A stretch of DNA of 64,000 bases from Monoplex corrugatus (GCA_030674185.1 CM060312.1:8481632-8545631); one strand, 5' to 3'. Counted from the first letter of the stretch, positions 46,768 through 58,359 are shown. Translations and numbers: made by a program. Notes: a model not told the origin generated them from the sequence alone.

Positions 46768-49700
46768 TCATACACTCAGCCCATCTATCTCTTCATTGGC
46801 CTTCCTCTCCGCCAGGGCCTGTTGGTTCCTCAAATAGTCAGTGTACAGTTCCCTGGCTTGGTGCAGCACCTTGTGCACGTTGTGTCGCCTCACCATCTTG
46901 TCAAAGAACATGGCCACATCTTCGTAGCCCATGTTGTTGCGCATGATCTGCTCCCGATGCTGCAGCAACACCGTCAGGCACAGGAACATCAGGAAGGGGT
47001 TGCCACTCCCAAACTCCTGGGGAGGGGGCAAAACTATGTCCGGCGGCTGGGTAGTGGGCCTGGACGCCTGTGATGTTTGACCGCCCGACCAGCTGCCACC
47101 TGAAGTTTCCCCATCTGACATTCCAGAATCAGAGCGACCAGACTGAGCAGCCGGCTTGCTGCCTGATGGGTCCTGGGAGCTGGACGAAGAAGAGGTCTGA
47201 TTGGATGATATTTCAGGGGGGATAATTATATCGGCAGGTCGCTTCTTGGGAGAGGTAAGCAACTTTTTCATGCTGCCGAAGAAACCAGAGTAGGCCTCAT
47301 CCTGTCCCTCTTTCTTGGCCTGGCTGGCTGGGTTGGCACTGGCAGAACTGGATTCAAGGGACAAGTTAAACTGCATCTCTAAGTCGCTGTCTCCTACACA
47401 GGGACTGACCGGTGATGGCCCACAGTCGGAGGACAGGCTGACCGTTCCATCCTCCACACCGGAGCTTGCATAGCTGGGGGCAACGTCTGAAGTCTTTTCA
47501 TTGTTGGCGTCGACAGTGATCCAGCGGTCTGCTTCAGAGAAGGCCCCAGACTGCCCAGAACCTGAGCTGCCGGACTGAGCGGATGTACTGTTGTTGGTGC
47601 AGGCACCGTCACACACAGCAGGCACGTTAAGGTTGGGTGGGGATGGGGAGTCTCTGTCTCTCTGACCGTTGGCCACACAACTCTCATTCTGACCACCGTC
47701 TTGAGACAGGCCTCTGTGCTCGGGGCTGGCAGGGTGGGGAGGGGATGGCCGGGCTTGGCCGCTGTCATGACTAGAGGAGGACTGTTCAAGGTCCGTGTGG
47801 GGGTGGGAGGGGGAAGACTGGCCACTCTCTTTGCCCTCCTCCCCACCGTTCTTCTGAGGCCGGTTGTAGTCCTGCACAGGCACAGTCAGTGTATTGCTAG
47901 CGCTGCTGCAGTCCTGCAGGACCTGATCGATGCTGCTGGACCGTTGCTGTAAGGAGCGGGTCATGACGTTGTCAATCTGCGGGTAGTCCAGCCCTCGGTC
48001 CTCGTCAGCCGGAGATACATCAAACGTGGTCCCCTGAGAGTCCACGCTGTGCTGAGCCGGGATGAGAGAGGCGGGGGGAACATGGGCAGACTTTGACGTG
48101 CCCAGGGCATTGTCCCGAGCCTTAGATGTACAGCGCATGGCCAGCAGTTTGGCGTACACTGAATGTTGGAAGGAGAAGGTGGGGGAGCAGGGAGAGGAGG
48201 ACAGCAGCTTCACATTGTAGTCGGGGTCCATCAAAGGCAAGTCAACCTCTGGAGGTGCTGGGGGCAAGGTGCTCCACATCACCTGCGCAATCATCACACA
48301 TCACCATTTACACCTGTACAATCATAAGGCATCACCATTCATCACCTGTACAATCATAAGGCATCACCATTTATCACCTGTTCAATCATCAGGCATCACC
48401 ATTCATCACCTGTACAATCATCAGGCATCACCATTCATCACCTGTACAATCATCAGGCATCACCATTTATCACCTGTACAATCATCAGGCATCACCATTT
48501 ATCACCTGTACAATCATCATCACTATTTGTCACCTGCATAATCATACATACCATTCCCTATAAAATCAACCAGCATCAATCAATCAATCAAACACATGAG
48601 GAAAGAACAGATCATACAAGATCTGATTATATTCTATAACCCACGGGCACAACTGGCAGAAGTAGTAGTCCCACCAATTTTAATATATTTCAATTGTTTC
48701 TACTGATTGACTGATTGATTTGATTGACTTTTACATCAGCACCCACCTAAGGTGATATGGCCGAAAGGGATAACCATCCCAGGGAAGTGGGGGAACATGG
48801 ACTTATGTAACCCTACACTGACACCACCAGAATAACAACGTTAAGATGGGACAGTGAGAAGGCCAGTTTTAACGTAGAGCACTGAGGGATTCGAACCCAC
48901 AACCATTAGCATGTGAATACGACGCTCAACCAACTGAGTTACTAAGGCCTACATTGTTTCTACCATATTTTCACTTCTTTATGTTTGCTACACATACCTG
49001 TGGAGCCACACAACACCCCTTCATAACCCTCTTTTTTCTTTCCGTAAAGTACCCTACACTCCCCAATTCCACCTGACTGAAAGACTGAAAATCTCAGTAC
49101 TGCAATGTCCGGTTATGTCAGACTGATGTTAAACCACACACACACACACACATGCATGCACGCACGCACAGCACACGCACAAACACACACACACTTCAAT
49201 TTCCATTTTTTTCTGTGATATGATTGTCCTCATCATATTTGTACAATCTGAAACGACTGAAGTCTTGTCATGTCAGGTCACCAGCCCCTCATGTCCAACC
49301 ATTGTTCTCGTTGTGGGCGAGGAAAACAGGCAGTCTGGTTAACAATGCTCTAGTGAAGCTACACAACAGGTCTAACAAGCAGGCAATGGATTATAATATA
49401 ATTACACAAGAAAACAAAATCACAAATTTCTCTATTTCAAGCCTTCCTGCTTGCTGCTGACTGTTCCCTCAACACAAGACAGATATTATTGTTACTGTAT
49501 TCATTTAAAGCCCAATGACAATTGTTATTGTTACTGTTATTTTCTTTAAAGCCCAGATGACAGATTGTTATTGTTACTGTTATTTTCATTTAAAGCCCAG
49601 ATGACAGATTGTTATTGTTACTGTTATTTTCATTTAAAGCCCAGATGACTGTGTACAGCCATATCAAGGCTATAACTATTTAAAAGAAATACACAATACT

Positions 49701-52700
49701 TCAACAGGAAAAGAAGGAAAAGAAAATTTAAGTACACATATCAATGCACTCATGCATATAATCTAGGGAGATACCCCTGGCATTGACCACTCCGTCCAAT
49801 TTTTCGCACAGGGATTTCAAAAAAACCATACCTGCATACGAATTTAAACATAAATAGGAACACTAAAATCTATATGAAAACGGGCCTACATTACCTAGTA
49901 TTGTTTCCACGTATCGAATTTGCCTAAAGCCAAAAATACACCCAATATGTGTACCCAATTATCATTCCAAAGAAAAGGATGTAAGACTTTGTCAAACACA
50001 ATCATACAGGTAAATGGACCAGGAAGGCAGAAAATGATGGGAAGAAATGACAGAAAGCAAATGAACAAAACAGAAACAAAGAGAGTGACAGAAAAGAGGA
50101 AATTTTAAGCACAGAAATTTTAGGTGGGGATACTATCTATACTGAAAGAGCCCCTGGTATCCCCATGAGGGAGGTGGACAGGCAAAGATGACAGACAACT
50201 CAACAAATTGTATACATTGTCACTACATTCTTCTTTCAAAGTTCAAACTAATGTTTAAAGCCCAGCCGACTATGCAGAGCCATATTACAGCTTTCTTTTC
50301 TTTCTTTTATTGTTGTTTAAAGCCCAGCCGACTATGCAGAGCCATATTACAGCTTTCTTTCTTTCTTTTATTGTTGTTTAAAGCCCAGCCGACTGCATAG
50401 AGCCATATCAGGGCTATAACCGCTTCAAAACACACAAAACTTCAAAAGGCAAAAACCAAAAAAGAAAATTAAGAACACGTATTGATGCATTCGCGCACAT
50501 AATCTAAGGACATGCCCCCGCCGTAGGACCATTCTGTCCGATATATCGCACAGGGGGATTTAAAAAATACACCTGAATACAAATACAAGCATACATAAGG
50601 ACACCAAAACATATAAAAACAGGCATAAATGACCTAAAACTGCTTCCGCATATCTCACCACCTTAGAGCCAAAAATGCACTTAACACATGTACCCAATTA
50701 TCAATCTGAAGAAAAAGTACATAAGACTTTATCGAACAAATACAGGTGAATGGACTATTAAGGCAGAAAATAAGTAGAAATGACAGAAAGCAAGGCAACA
50801 AGGCAGAAACAAAGAGAGTGACAGAAAAGAGGAAATTTCTAGCACAGAATTTCCAGAAGGTGGGGATACTATTTATACTGAAAGAGCCCCCGGCAACCCA
50901 ATGGGGGCATATTACTCAAACATACCCTTGAAAAAACAAGAACTGGAAAAGAAAATTATGTACACATGCCAATACATTGTACACATCATCTAAGGATATG
51001 CCCCAAGTGTTGACCGTTTCCACCCAATTTATAACCGGGGGCTTAAAAAAACAAACTTGAATACAAATGTATAAACTTAAACACACACTTAAACATAAAA
51101 AACTGGCCTAAATTACCTAAAACTGATTCTGCTCATCACAATTCCTCAGAGCCAAAAATGCAGTCAATCCATGTACCCAATAACTAATCCTAATAGAAAA
51201 TATGTAAGGCTTTACAGAACAGATCCAAATGAATGGGCCAGCACAGCAGAAAGTGATAGGAAGATATATGGCAAAAACAAAGAGAACGACAGAATAGAAA
51301 GTTTCCAGCACAGAATTTCCACAAGATGGGGCGACTTTTAGACTGAAACAGCCCCTGGCATCCCCACAAAAGTCGACAAAATTCTACAGAGAAGCCCAAT
51401 GTCATGGATTAACAAATGGAACAAAAAACAAACAAAAAATACCCCCTCCCACACACACACAGACAGTGACAACAATGACAACAAAACATGAAGACCCCTT
51501 CCCACACACACACAGACAGTGACAACAATGACAACAAAACATGAAGACCCCTTCCCACACACACACAGACAGTGACAACAATGACAACAAAACATGAAGA
51601 CCCTTCCCACACACACACAGACAGTGACAACAATGACAACAAAACATGAAGACCCCTTCCCACACACACACAGACAGTGACAACAATGACAACAAAACAT
51701 GAAGACCCCTTCCCACACACACACAGACAGTGACAACAATGACAACAAAACATGAAGACAAAACAAAACAAAGAAATGGACAACAATGGTGCTGCCCTGT
51801 GGTGAGATGCTGTCCTAGGGGAGAATAGCCCCAATTTCACTCGGTGTCCTCAATCAACAAATCAATAAAAAATGAACTGCAGAAGAAATTAATGCGAGCA
51901 GAATTTTTAAGCAAACTGCACACATATACTCCTGTCCCAACAAAACTACACACATCTACTGCACAAACCCTTACTTCAGTACTTACCTCCAGCATATACA
52001 GAGCATCCTCAAAGGGAAACTCTCTCTTCAGCTGTAGCAGAAGCCAACGGTAGCAGAAGAAGAGGTCATGAGCATTGATGCTAACCAGGTAATCGTAAAA
52101 CTGTGCATCATGCACTTGCAACAGGTCCGCCAGGTGTCGGAACTGGGTCATCATGGCAGACCCATCAGCGGAAAAGTTGCCACGGAGACGTGCCATGAGA
52201 CTACAGAAACAGATGTAGGCCTGCGCCTCGTCCTTCTGGATCACTAACAGTGGGGACGCCAGGTCACTCATGCCCTGCACATGCACACAACACATTGATT
52301 ATAAGCAGACACATGGCACACACTATCATTGTCTTGGATCTCTTTCCATCAGGTAGTATTTGCTGTAAAACACATGTGGGATTTTCCGAGCAAGGTAATG
52401 TGTTCCCCTTAAGAAATTAAAACCACACACACACACACATACACACACACACACACACACTACACAAATATATCAAAATACACAATGACAGCTAACCACA
52501 GCTGTTGATAACAATCTTGGAGAACACAGCTGGAATCCTGTAACGTCAGCTGAAATCTACTGTGGGCCTGTCACCCGTCAGCCGACTAGTTTAGTAATCA
52601 CAGACAGATGTTACCATTGTTACTCAAAATCCCACAGCCTTCTTCTTTACCAAAAACTGGCAAGGGAATTGGTCACTATGGAAAAGTCTGAAAATCTAAG

Positions 52701-55700
52701 GGTGGGGGTCTGGAGGCATAACCCTCCCCCCCCCCATTTAGAACAGCTAGGTCAAAATCTGTGCAATCTGGGGCTACCTGACAGCCTAAAAACACACACT
52801 TGTGGCAATAAAAAGAATAATGAAAAGTGCTCCTCTTTATCTTTCTATTTCTGTCCGACAGCTCCCTATCTCTCCCACAGATACACAAATTATACATCAT
52901 TAAGCAATGCAAATATGCTCCAAAGTTTTCTTGGTTTCAATGTTTGTTGATTGACAAACAGTTCATCAGGCATACAACCCTGTGTCTGGGATTACGTCTG
53001 ACACAACAAACGCCATGCGTGCCCAGCCACACAGATTTTTCTAATCCGTTCTTGCTGAGAAAGCCAGTCTCATCTCCACTGCATTACTACACCATCTCCA
53101 TTGAATTCATCTCCTCTGTTGGCACTCAAAGCAAGCTGATATCTTCCTTTCAATAACCAGTGCAAAAGAAAACATCCCAAGGCCATATACACATAAAAAC
53201 CTAACTAAAGCAACCCAACATCAGCCTTTGTGAAGTACTGACTCACTCCATTTAAGATCGAGGAGCCATTTCAAATTAAATCGTTTTTGGTGGTTCTGAC
53301 ATTTTGGACCAGAACATTTTTGTTGTTGTTGAAAAACTGAGCAGAAAAAATAGGAATCCCCCCCCCCCCCTCCCCCAATCAAACAATTCCCATGCCTGCA
53401 AAAAGAATCAGATATGAACTAAGAACTTACCTGGCAGTAGGAGACATCCGGATGTGTAAGAGCGTAGGTGACCAGAATGTGAAAGAGAGACAGCACGTTC
53501 TTGTTGTCATCACCCCCAGCATACAGCCGATGGGAGCGATCTGTTCGCAACACATCTTTCTTCACCATCGAGGCCACATACTTCACCTCCTCTGTGGTGG
53601 ACCCGCCTGCAAACCGCTCCTTCCACTCATCCCTCAGTGAATAGTATTCCTGTACACAGTTAAATAACACTTTACTTGATGTGCATCAACAGGAATCCTG
53701 CATACAATGACATAATACTTCAGCCAATGTACCAACTCAACTCAACTGATAGTAACATCAACTCAATGGAGCTCAATGGAGTCAGAAAGGCCTCCCTGTT
53801 CCCTCAAATTCTAAAAACATCAACCATAAAAAGCAGAGTCAAGAAACAGTTTCAGTTTTCTCAAGATGACATTTCCGTGCTCGGAATGAATTCCATATGC
53901 ACTAAGGTCACAGGTGCCACGTATATGGTGACCGTGGCACATGCCTTAAGCCAGCACATAAACCCTTGAGCTGGCCAGGTCTTGAGGCCCTACCTAGATA
54001 TGTTTTACCCAGTCTATATTTTATCCTGGTATTTTATCAGCCTACCACTGGAATAATCTTGGTTACATGTAAATGACATGTGTATGTGTGTATCTTACCT
54101 TCAAAAAGGAACATATATATGAAGTAAATAAATAAATCATTAAAGGTTTGAATCACAACACAACTAGCTATTCTGTATAAACTCGTCTCGCATGACAGAC
54201 CCACCCCCACCACCCTAGTCAATGCCCCAAATACTCAGCCCTCTATCAACTAGGTGAAGCCAATATATTTCTTAATCATAATGAAAGCAAACACTTACTA
54301 AATTAAAAAAAAGACAAGAAACAAACACTATTAAATAAAAAAAAGCAAGACATGAACTTATAAAGTGTCATTCCAAGCGGAATACTCTAGGCAGCTTTTT
54401 TTGTGTATAAGTTAATCCAAAAATGTATGTGTAGGCCAAAAACAAAAATAAAACAAAACAAAACTTTACTGACACACTGTAATTCATTCCCATAATGTAC
54501 TCCATCCTTCCACTCATGTTCAATCCCACATGTATTAAGTTTTTCTGCACCATCTCCATCATCAGACCCAGGCTGATGTATTAATTCTACAGCTTCCTAT
54601 AGGCTACTATTTGTAAGAAAGCTGTCTAGCCGCTGACTCGCCACTTTGAGACGCAAGCGTTTCCAAGAAACCACACACAATCAATAAAATCTATGTCAAA
54701 GACTTGTTCAATGACAGAAAAACAGTTAAAGGAAATACAAAAAAACAACAAAAAACAACAAACTGCTGCACAAATGTCTGAAGGTTTCAATAACACAATT
54801 TATTTCCATACACTGGTTTCAGCTTGCTCTAGAAAAATCAATGAAGTCTGCCGGTCGCCACTTTCGACACGTAAGCAAACGGAAGTGCCGGAGACCCATA
54901 TCTGGTGAGACTTCCCTAAATTAAACCCTTTGACTCCTGCACCCTGTCCACCAGCATCCTGTATTGTAAACCATGTAGCAAAGCGAACAGAAAGATAGAC
55001 AAGAGGAAATTTCTTGCACAGAATTCCTAGAAGGTGGAGATACTATATATAATGAAAGAGCCCCTAGCATCCCCATGAGGGGGAGTAGGATAATGTCATC
55101 AGTCGGACATTAAGCCCCAGCTTTCTCTGACTTCTCCCTTTCCAGTAGGTGTTTTTCCTCTAGACTACACACTCACCTATTATATATATCATACACTACT
55201 GGGGAATAATCAGAAATATGTACTGGGAACAAACAGCTGCAATGAGAATAAAAAACGATGTAAGCTCTTTCCAAAACATCAAAAGAGGAGTCAGACAGGG
55301 TTGTGTTTTGTCACCAGATCTGTTTTCATTTTACAGCGAAAACATCATGAGAAACCTAGAGGAAAATCCTGGATTAAAGGTTGGAGGAAAAATGATAAAC
55401 AACATTCGATATGCAGATAACACCATGCTAATTGCAGAAAGTGAAAGGGACCTACAAAACCTTGTGAATATACCTGAAATAGAAAGCAAATGGTAAGGGG
55501 TTGGAACTAAACAGCAGGAAGACATGGTGATCAGTAAAAAACATGAAATCCCCTCATGCAAACAGCAAATGGCACAACCTTGAGACAGGCTGATAAGATT
55601 AAATACCTGGGAACCATCATTTCACCAGACGGCAGATGCACATCAGAAATAGCCAACAGAATCGGCCAAGCCAAAACAACATTCAAGAAGATGGAAAGCA

Positions 55701-58359
55701 TTCTTACCAACAAATGCCTATCAAATTAACATCAGGAAGAGAGTTCTTGAATGTTATAGAGAACCAATAATGTTGTACAGTTGCGAGGCGTGGACAGTCA
55801 ACAAGCAAAGCCAGAACAAGATTGAGGCAGCTGAGATGTGGTTTCTAAGAAGGATGTTGAGAGTTCCATGGACAGCAAAGAAAACAAACTAGACAGTCTT
55901 GATGGAGGCAGATACAAGTAGATCACTCATAAGGAAGATTAGGAAAAGGCAGGCAACATTCACAGACCATTTTATGAGGAAAGGGGAATTGGAACACCTT
56001 GTCACAACAGGAAAGCTGGAGGGAAGGAGAGCACTGGGTAGGCCCAGGGAGAAGATACTAGACGGACTTGCAGAGTTGTTGAAGACAGGGAAGGTGGAAG
56101 AGATGCTTGAGGCAACAAGAGATAGAGACAGATGGAAGTCCATAATCGCCAGCGCCATGCGGCAAGGCACCTAATGATGATGATGACTGGGGATAACAGT
56201 CAAGCTGTCAGGACGCTGGACTTCCGATGTGAGGGTCCAAATCTGATCCTGCCCAGATAGCACTTTGTGAGTAAAGTGGGGATTTTCCCTCGCCGATAAA
56301 AAATAGAGATTTTCCCAATCTGTTTGTACAAGCCTGAGCCTCCATCGCATGTAAACATATGCAGAAAACCAAATACATGTCTTAAAGGCCATGCAGAAAA
56401 TCAAATACATATATTAAAGTCCTTGAAATCCATGTAAGTCTGTGATGTCTTATGAACACATGAAAACACCCCAAATGTACACCCATCAAATACTCAGTAT
56501 GCAGACACACCAAAGTCAACTTTCTATGGACAAGACCATGCCTCACCTGCTCTTTGCGCTTCAGGTAGTCGAAGCGTTCCCGGCCAGACATGTTTTCTGG
56601 GAAGATGTTGAGCAAGTGACGCCAGGCCACGCGACGCAAGGAGCCCTCGATTCCCCCCTGGTAGATGCTGAGACGGAACTCGCTTGGTTTGACCATGAAG
56701 CCGGCAGAGTCCAAGTAATGGTGAAACTCCATGTCCGACATGGGGGGCTTGAGAGGTTTGAATGTCTCGTCTGCTTGCTTCAGACCTGGTATGGACACAC
56801 TTCACCCATCATTATGAACATGGGCAAACAGGATTCAGGCAAGGAGACAAGTATACCATGTTACACAGGATTTAGAGGACAAGTAGACCATGTTACACAG
56901 GATTCAGGGACAAGTATACCATGTCAATTGTTATACAGGATTCAGACAAGGCACAGGATTCAGAGGACAAGTATACCATGTTACACAGGATTAGGGACAA
57001 GTATACCATGTTACACAGGATTCAGGGGACAAGTATACCATGTCACATTGTATCTTTACAGGATTCAGGGGACAAGTAACGTTATAATACCCAGTGTTAA
57101 ACAACAGGATTCAGGAGGACAAGTATACCATTTACACAGGATTCAGGGGACAAGTATACCATTTACACAGGATCAGGATTATACCACGTCAGGTAGAGGA
57201 CAAGTATACCATGTTACACAGGACTCAGGGGACATGTATACCATCTTACACAGGATTCAGGAGACAAGTATACCATGTTACACAGGATTCAGGGACAAGT
57301 ATACCATGTTACACAGGACTCAGGGACAAGTATACCATCTTACACAGGATTCAGGGGACAAGTATACCATTTACACAGGATTCAGGGGACATGTATACCA
57401 TGTTACACAGGATTCAGGGGACAAGTATACCATGTTACACAGGATTCAGGGGACAAGTATACCATGTTACACAGGATTCAGGGGACAAGTATACCATGTT
57501 ACACAGGATCAGGGGACAAGTATACCATTTACACAGGATTCAGGGGACAAGTAATACCATCTTACCACAGGATTCAGGGGACAAGTATACCATGTTACAC
57601 AGGATTCAGGGGACAAGTATACCAACTTTGAACGCTGACAAATACAGTGTTATTGCAAAATCAGACTGTAACTACCTTTCCCAAGAAACATAAATGAAAT
57701 GTATTCTTGTCTCTTTTCCGATATGAATAGAACCACACAAGCAGAAAAGATAAACATTTGGGTTACCCCTTTTACTCCCACACCATATCCACCAGTTTCC
57801 AACAAGCTGGTGGATAGGGTGAGGGGATGAAAGAGTCAAGTTGTTGTTTTGCTGTCATGGCTGACAATGCAGGATGTAGACAGAGGAAGTCAAAGGGTTA
57901 AACAACTTGTAAGCATGCAAAAACTTTACAAGTTTAAAGCCCGCTTTTCTGCTAAGTATGAATGTAAATTACATGGATTAAACATGGATTCCAGCTGCAA
58001 AAAATGTTTTGGAAGCCAAGCATTTCTAAGTACATTCAAAAAGCAACTTAAATTCATGACCAACATGTTCACAGATTGTGATTAAACAACATGAGGACCA
58101 AACACCAATGCTACTCATATCACAGCACCTCAACATAATGCAGTTCTCTGAAGGTTCCTGATGGCTGACCCACCCACCACCCCCACAAACAAAGCTGACC
58201 TGAACTTACCCATGGCCCGCTGCATGGAGGACATGGTTTTGCCCACGTGGGAAGAGATGTTGCTGGTGATGGCCCCCAACAGAGAGTTCTTGTCCAGAAG
58301 GCTGGAGATTCTGGCCTGAGGGATCTCTGTGGGTGCTATCACGTCCCAGTCATCCAATT
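46768..58359 (-). CDS. TBC1D25: TBC1 domain family member 25 (OATL1), last five exons, 5' partial
   Basis: TBC1D25 is a GTPase-activating protein for Rab33B that binds ATG8/LC3 proteins and acts in autophagosome maturation. Exons in transcript order: 58359-58210, 56785-56547, 53649-53431, 52274-51987, 48282-46768 (stop TGA 46770-46768). All introns are GT-AG; the segment encodes about 803 residues. The first exon gives (E)LDDWDVIAPTEI, which fits a W-x-x-I LC3-interacting motif with acidic residues before it. Then come MSDMEFHHYLD, SIYQGGIEGSLRRVAWRHLL and FPENMSGRERFDYLKRK. The arginine finger is in VKKDVLRTDRSH and the glutamine finger is YCQ at an exon end, followed by GMSDLASP and DLFFCYRWLLLQLKREFPFE. 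The protein ends with NPFLMFLCLTVLLQHREQIM and a short helix-rich tail. The Ser/Gln-rich part before it is much longer than in vertebrates. N-terminal exons (PB1-like region) are not found up to 64000. Confidence 0.94.
48296..48545. repeat. 32-bp minisatellite next to the TBC1D25 last-exon acceptor
   Basis: About seven copies of GTACAATCATCAGGCATCAC, CATTTATCACCT (plus-strand view), starting within about 15 bases of the acceptor of the terminal exon. Confidence 0.93.
48703..48950 (-). mobile_element. tRNA-headed SINE on the minus strand
   Basis: On the - strand the head reads GGCCTTAGTAACTCAGTTGG, TTGAGCG (box A), with GGTTCGAATCCC (box B). It cannot form a closed acceptor stem (GGCCTTA has no partner), so it is a SINE rather than a tRNA gene. 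The body includes CACTTCCCTGGGATGGTTAT, CCCTTTCGGCCATATC and CACCTTAGGTGGGTGC. It ends in an (ATCA)n-type tail at the low-coordinate side. A body fragment also occurs near 24808-24850. Confidence 0.8.
49500..49634. repeat. Tandem copies of the start of dispersed repeat copy C
   Basis: Three repeats of about 50 bp, TTTAAAGCCCAGATGACAGA, TTGTTATTGTTACTGTTATT, TTCA, lead into the full-length copy that starts with the same TTTAAAGCCCAG at 49635. Confidence 0.88.
49635..50175 (+). repeat. Dispersed ~530-bp repeat, copy C
   Basis: Starts TTTAAAGCCCAGATGACTGT, AGCCATATCAAGGCTATAAC and ends GGTGGGGATACTATCTATAC, TGAAAGAGCCCCTGGTATCC, CCATGAGG. It lies in the last TBC1D25 intron, on the strand opposite to the gene. 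Confidence 0.8.
50255..50377. repeat. Tandem copies of the start of dispersed repeat copy D
   Basis: Two repeats of about 60 bp, TTTAAAGCCCAGCCGACTAT, GCAGAGCCATATTACAGCTT, TC(TTTCTTTTATTG), lead into copy D. The start of this element has been multiplied here too, with a different unit from copy C. Confidence 0.88.
50378..50910 (+). repeat. Dispersed ~530-bp repeat, copy D
   Basis: Starts TTTAAAGCCCAGCCGACTGC, AGAGCCATATCAGGGCTATA. The interior has GAGTGACAGAAAAGAGGAAA, TTTCTAGCACAGAATTTCCA. It ends GAAAGAGCCCCCGGCAACCC. It serves as the reference copy for the family in this window. Confidence 0.85.
50925..51370 (+). repeat. Dispersed ~530-bp repeat, copy E (5' truncated)
   Basis: Follows copy D in the same orientation. 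The TTTAAAGCCCAG start is missing. The end, CACAGAATTTCCACAAGATG then GAAACAGCCCCTGGCATCCC, is preserved. Confidence 0.8.
51440..51760. repeat. 53-bp minisatellite, 6 copies
   Basis: The unit is GACCCCTTCCCACACACACA, CAGACAGTGACAACAATGAC, AACAAAACATGAA. Copies are nearly identical; one lacks a C. Because a unit is not a multiple of three, the long translated open frames across it are artefacts of the array. Confidence 0.95.
52275..53430 (-). other. TBC1D25 intron with a fragment of the GC-core element
   Basis: A CA microsatellite at 52424-52461. At about 52690-52785, CTAAGGGTGGGGGTCTGGAG, GCATAACCCTCCCCCCCCCC and AAAATCTGTGCAATCTGGGG match, reversed, the core of the TIR elements at 33135 and 37219. 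No terminal repeats were found for this fragment. Confidence 0.6.
53846..53995. repeat. Dispersed repeat pair, copy 1
   Basis: Shares TGCTCGGAATGAATTCCATA, TGCACTAA, GTCACAGGTG, CCTTAAGCC and GAGCTGGCCAGGTC with 60790-60930, same strand. About 85-90 % alike by eye. Confidence 0.75.
54921..54980. mobile_element. Nested-palindrome MITE, copy 5 (left part only)
   Basis: TTAAACCCTTTGACTCCTGC, ACCCTGTCCACCAGCATCCT, then the palindrome is lost. Confidence 0.65.
54985..55092 (+). repeat. Dispersed ~530-bp repeat, copy F (3' end only)
   Basis: GACAAGAGGAAATTTCTTGC, ACAGAATTCCTAGAAGGTGG, GAAAGAGCCCCTAGCATCCC match the 3' third of copy D. Confidence 0.75.
55202..56175 (+). mobile_element. Truncated non-LTR retrotransposon, copy 2, with decayed reverse transcriptase
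   Basis: Starts within the reverse transcriptase palm: RNMYWEQTAAMRIKNDVSSF, GVRQGCVLSPDLFS and IRYADNTMLIAES, where the catalytic YADD is changed to YADN. Frameshifts follow near 55495-55735. Then come [32 protein letters not shown], a stop, and [56 protein letters not shown]. It ends GGCACCTAATGATGATGATG, the same 3' end as the copy at 4335-4803. It is dead by both active-site and frame changes. Confidence 0.85.
56180..56450 (+). mobile_element. tRNA-headed SINE, copy 2
   Basis: Directly after the LINE tail: GGGATAACAGTCAAGCTGTC, AGGACGCTGGACTTCCGATG, then box B-like GGTCCAAATCTGATCC. The body GTGGGGATTTTCCC, TTTTCCCAATCTG and TTAAAGTCCTTGAAATCCAT resembles the SINE at 36105 (GGTGGAGATTTTTCC, CCGATCTCCC, GTTAAAGATCTTGTAA). 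Confidence 0.7.
56830..57625. repeat. 32-bp minisatellite, about 25 copies
   Basis: The unit is GACAAGTATACCATGTTACA, CAGGATTCAGGG. There are many length variants (missing G, missing TG, an inserted segment near 57040-57110). Long translated open frames over this stretch (GFRGQVYHVTQDSGDK repeats) reflect the array, not a gene. It begins about 45 bp from the acceptor of the 56785 exon. Confidence 0.95.
57763..57901. mobile_element. Nested-palindrome MITE, copy 6
   Basis: Starts TTACCCCTTTTACTCCCACA and ends GGAAGTCAAAGGGTTAA. The inner hairpin is CCACCAGTTTCC...GCTGGTGG. Confidence 0.75.

Larger units (their letters stand above)
48283..51986 (-). other. TBC1D25 last intron
   Basis: 3.7 kb packed with repeats: a 32-bp minisatellite, a tRNA-headed SINE, a CA microsatellite (49136-49190), three dispersed-repeat copies in a row and a 53-bp minisatellite. 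No other gene is seen. Confidence 0.8.
53650..56546 (-). other. TBC1D25 intron carrying LINE and SINE insertions
   Basis: 2.9 kb. It contains a repeat at 53846-53995 also seen at about 60790-60930, a MITE fragment (54921-54980), dispersed repeat copy F (54985-55092), a truncated LINE (55202-56175) and a SINE (56180-56450). Confidence 0.75.
56786..58209 (-). other. TBC1D25 intron filled by a 32-bp minisatellite
   Basis: Contains the array at 56830-57625 and a hairpin MITE at 57763-57901. No gene is seen. Confidence 0.8.

Noticed and set aside
47394..47952. Open frames on both strands inside the TBC1D25 last exon
   Set aside because: They overlap the conserved 504-codon frame out of phase and look like GC-rich shadows.
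48885..48950. A tRNA gene on the minus strand
   Set aside because: Good A and B boxes, but the acceptor stem does not close and the sequence continues into a SINE body with a simple tail.
51402..51840. Cys/Val/Leu-rich open frames of about 120-143 codons on the minus strand
   Set aside because: Translations of the 53-bp minisatellite. All frames stay open because of its composition, with no start or splice context.
56442..57693. Open frames of up to 370 codons with GFRGQVYHVTQDSGDK-like repeats
   Set aside because: They are translations of the 32-bp minisatellite in several frames. Unit-length variants break the frame, and the stretch is a TBC1D25 intron.
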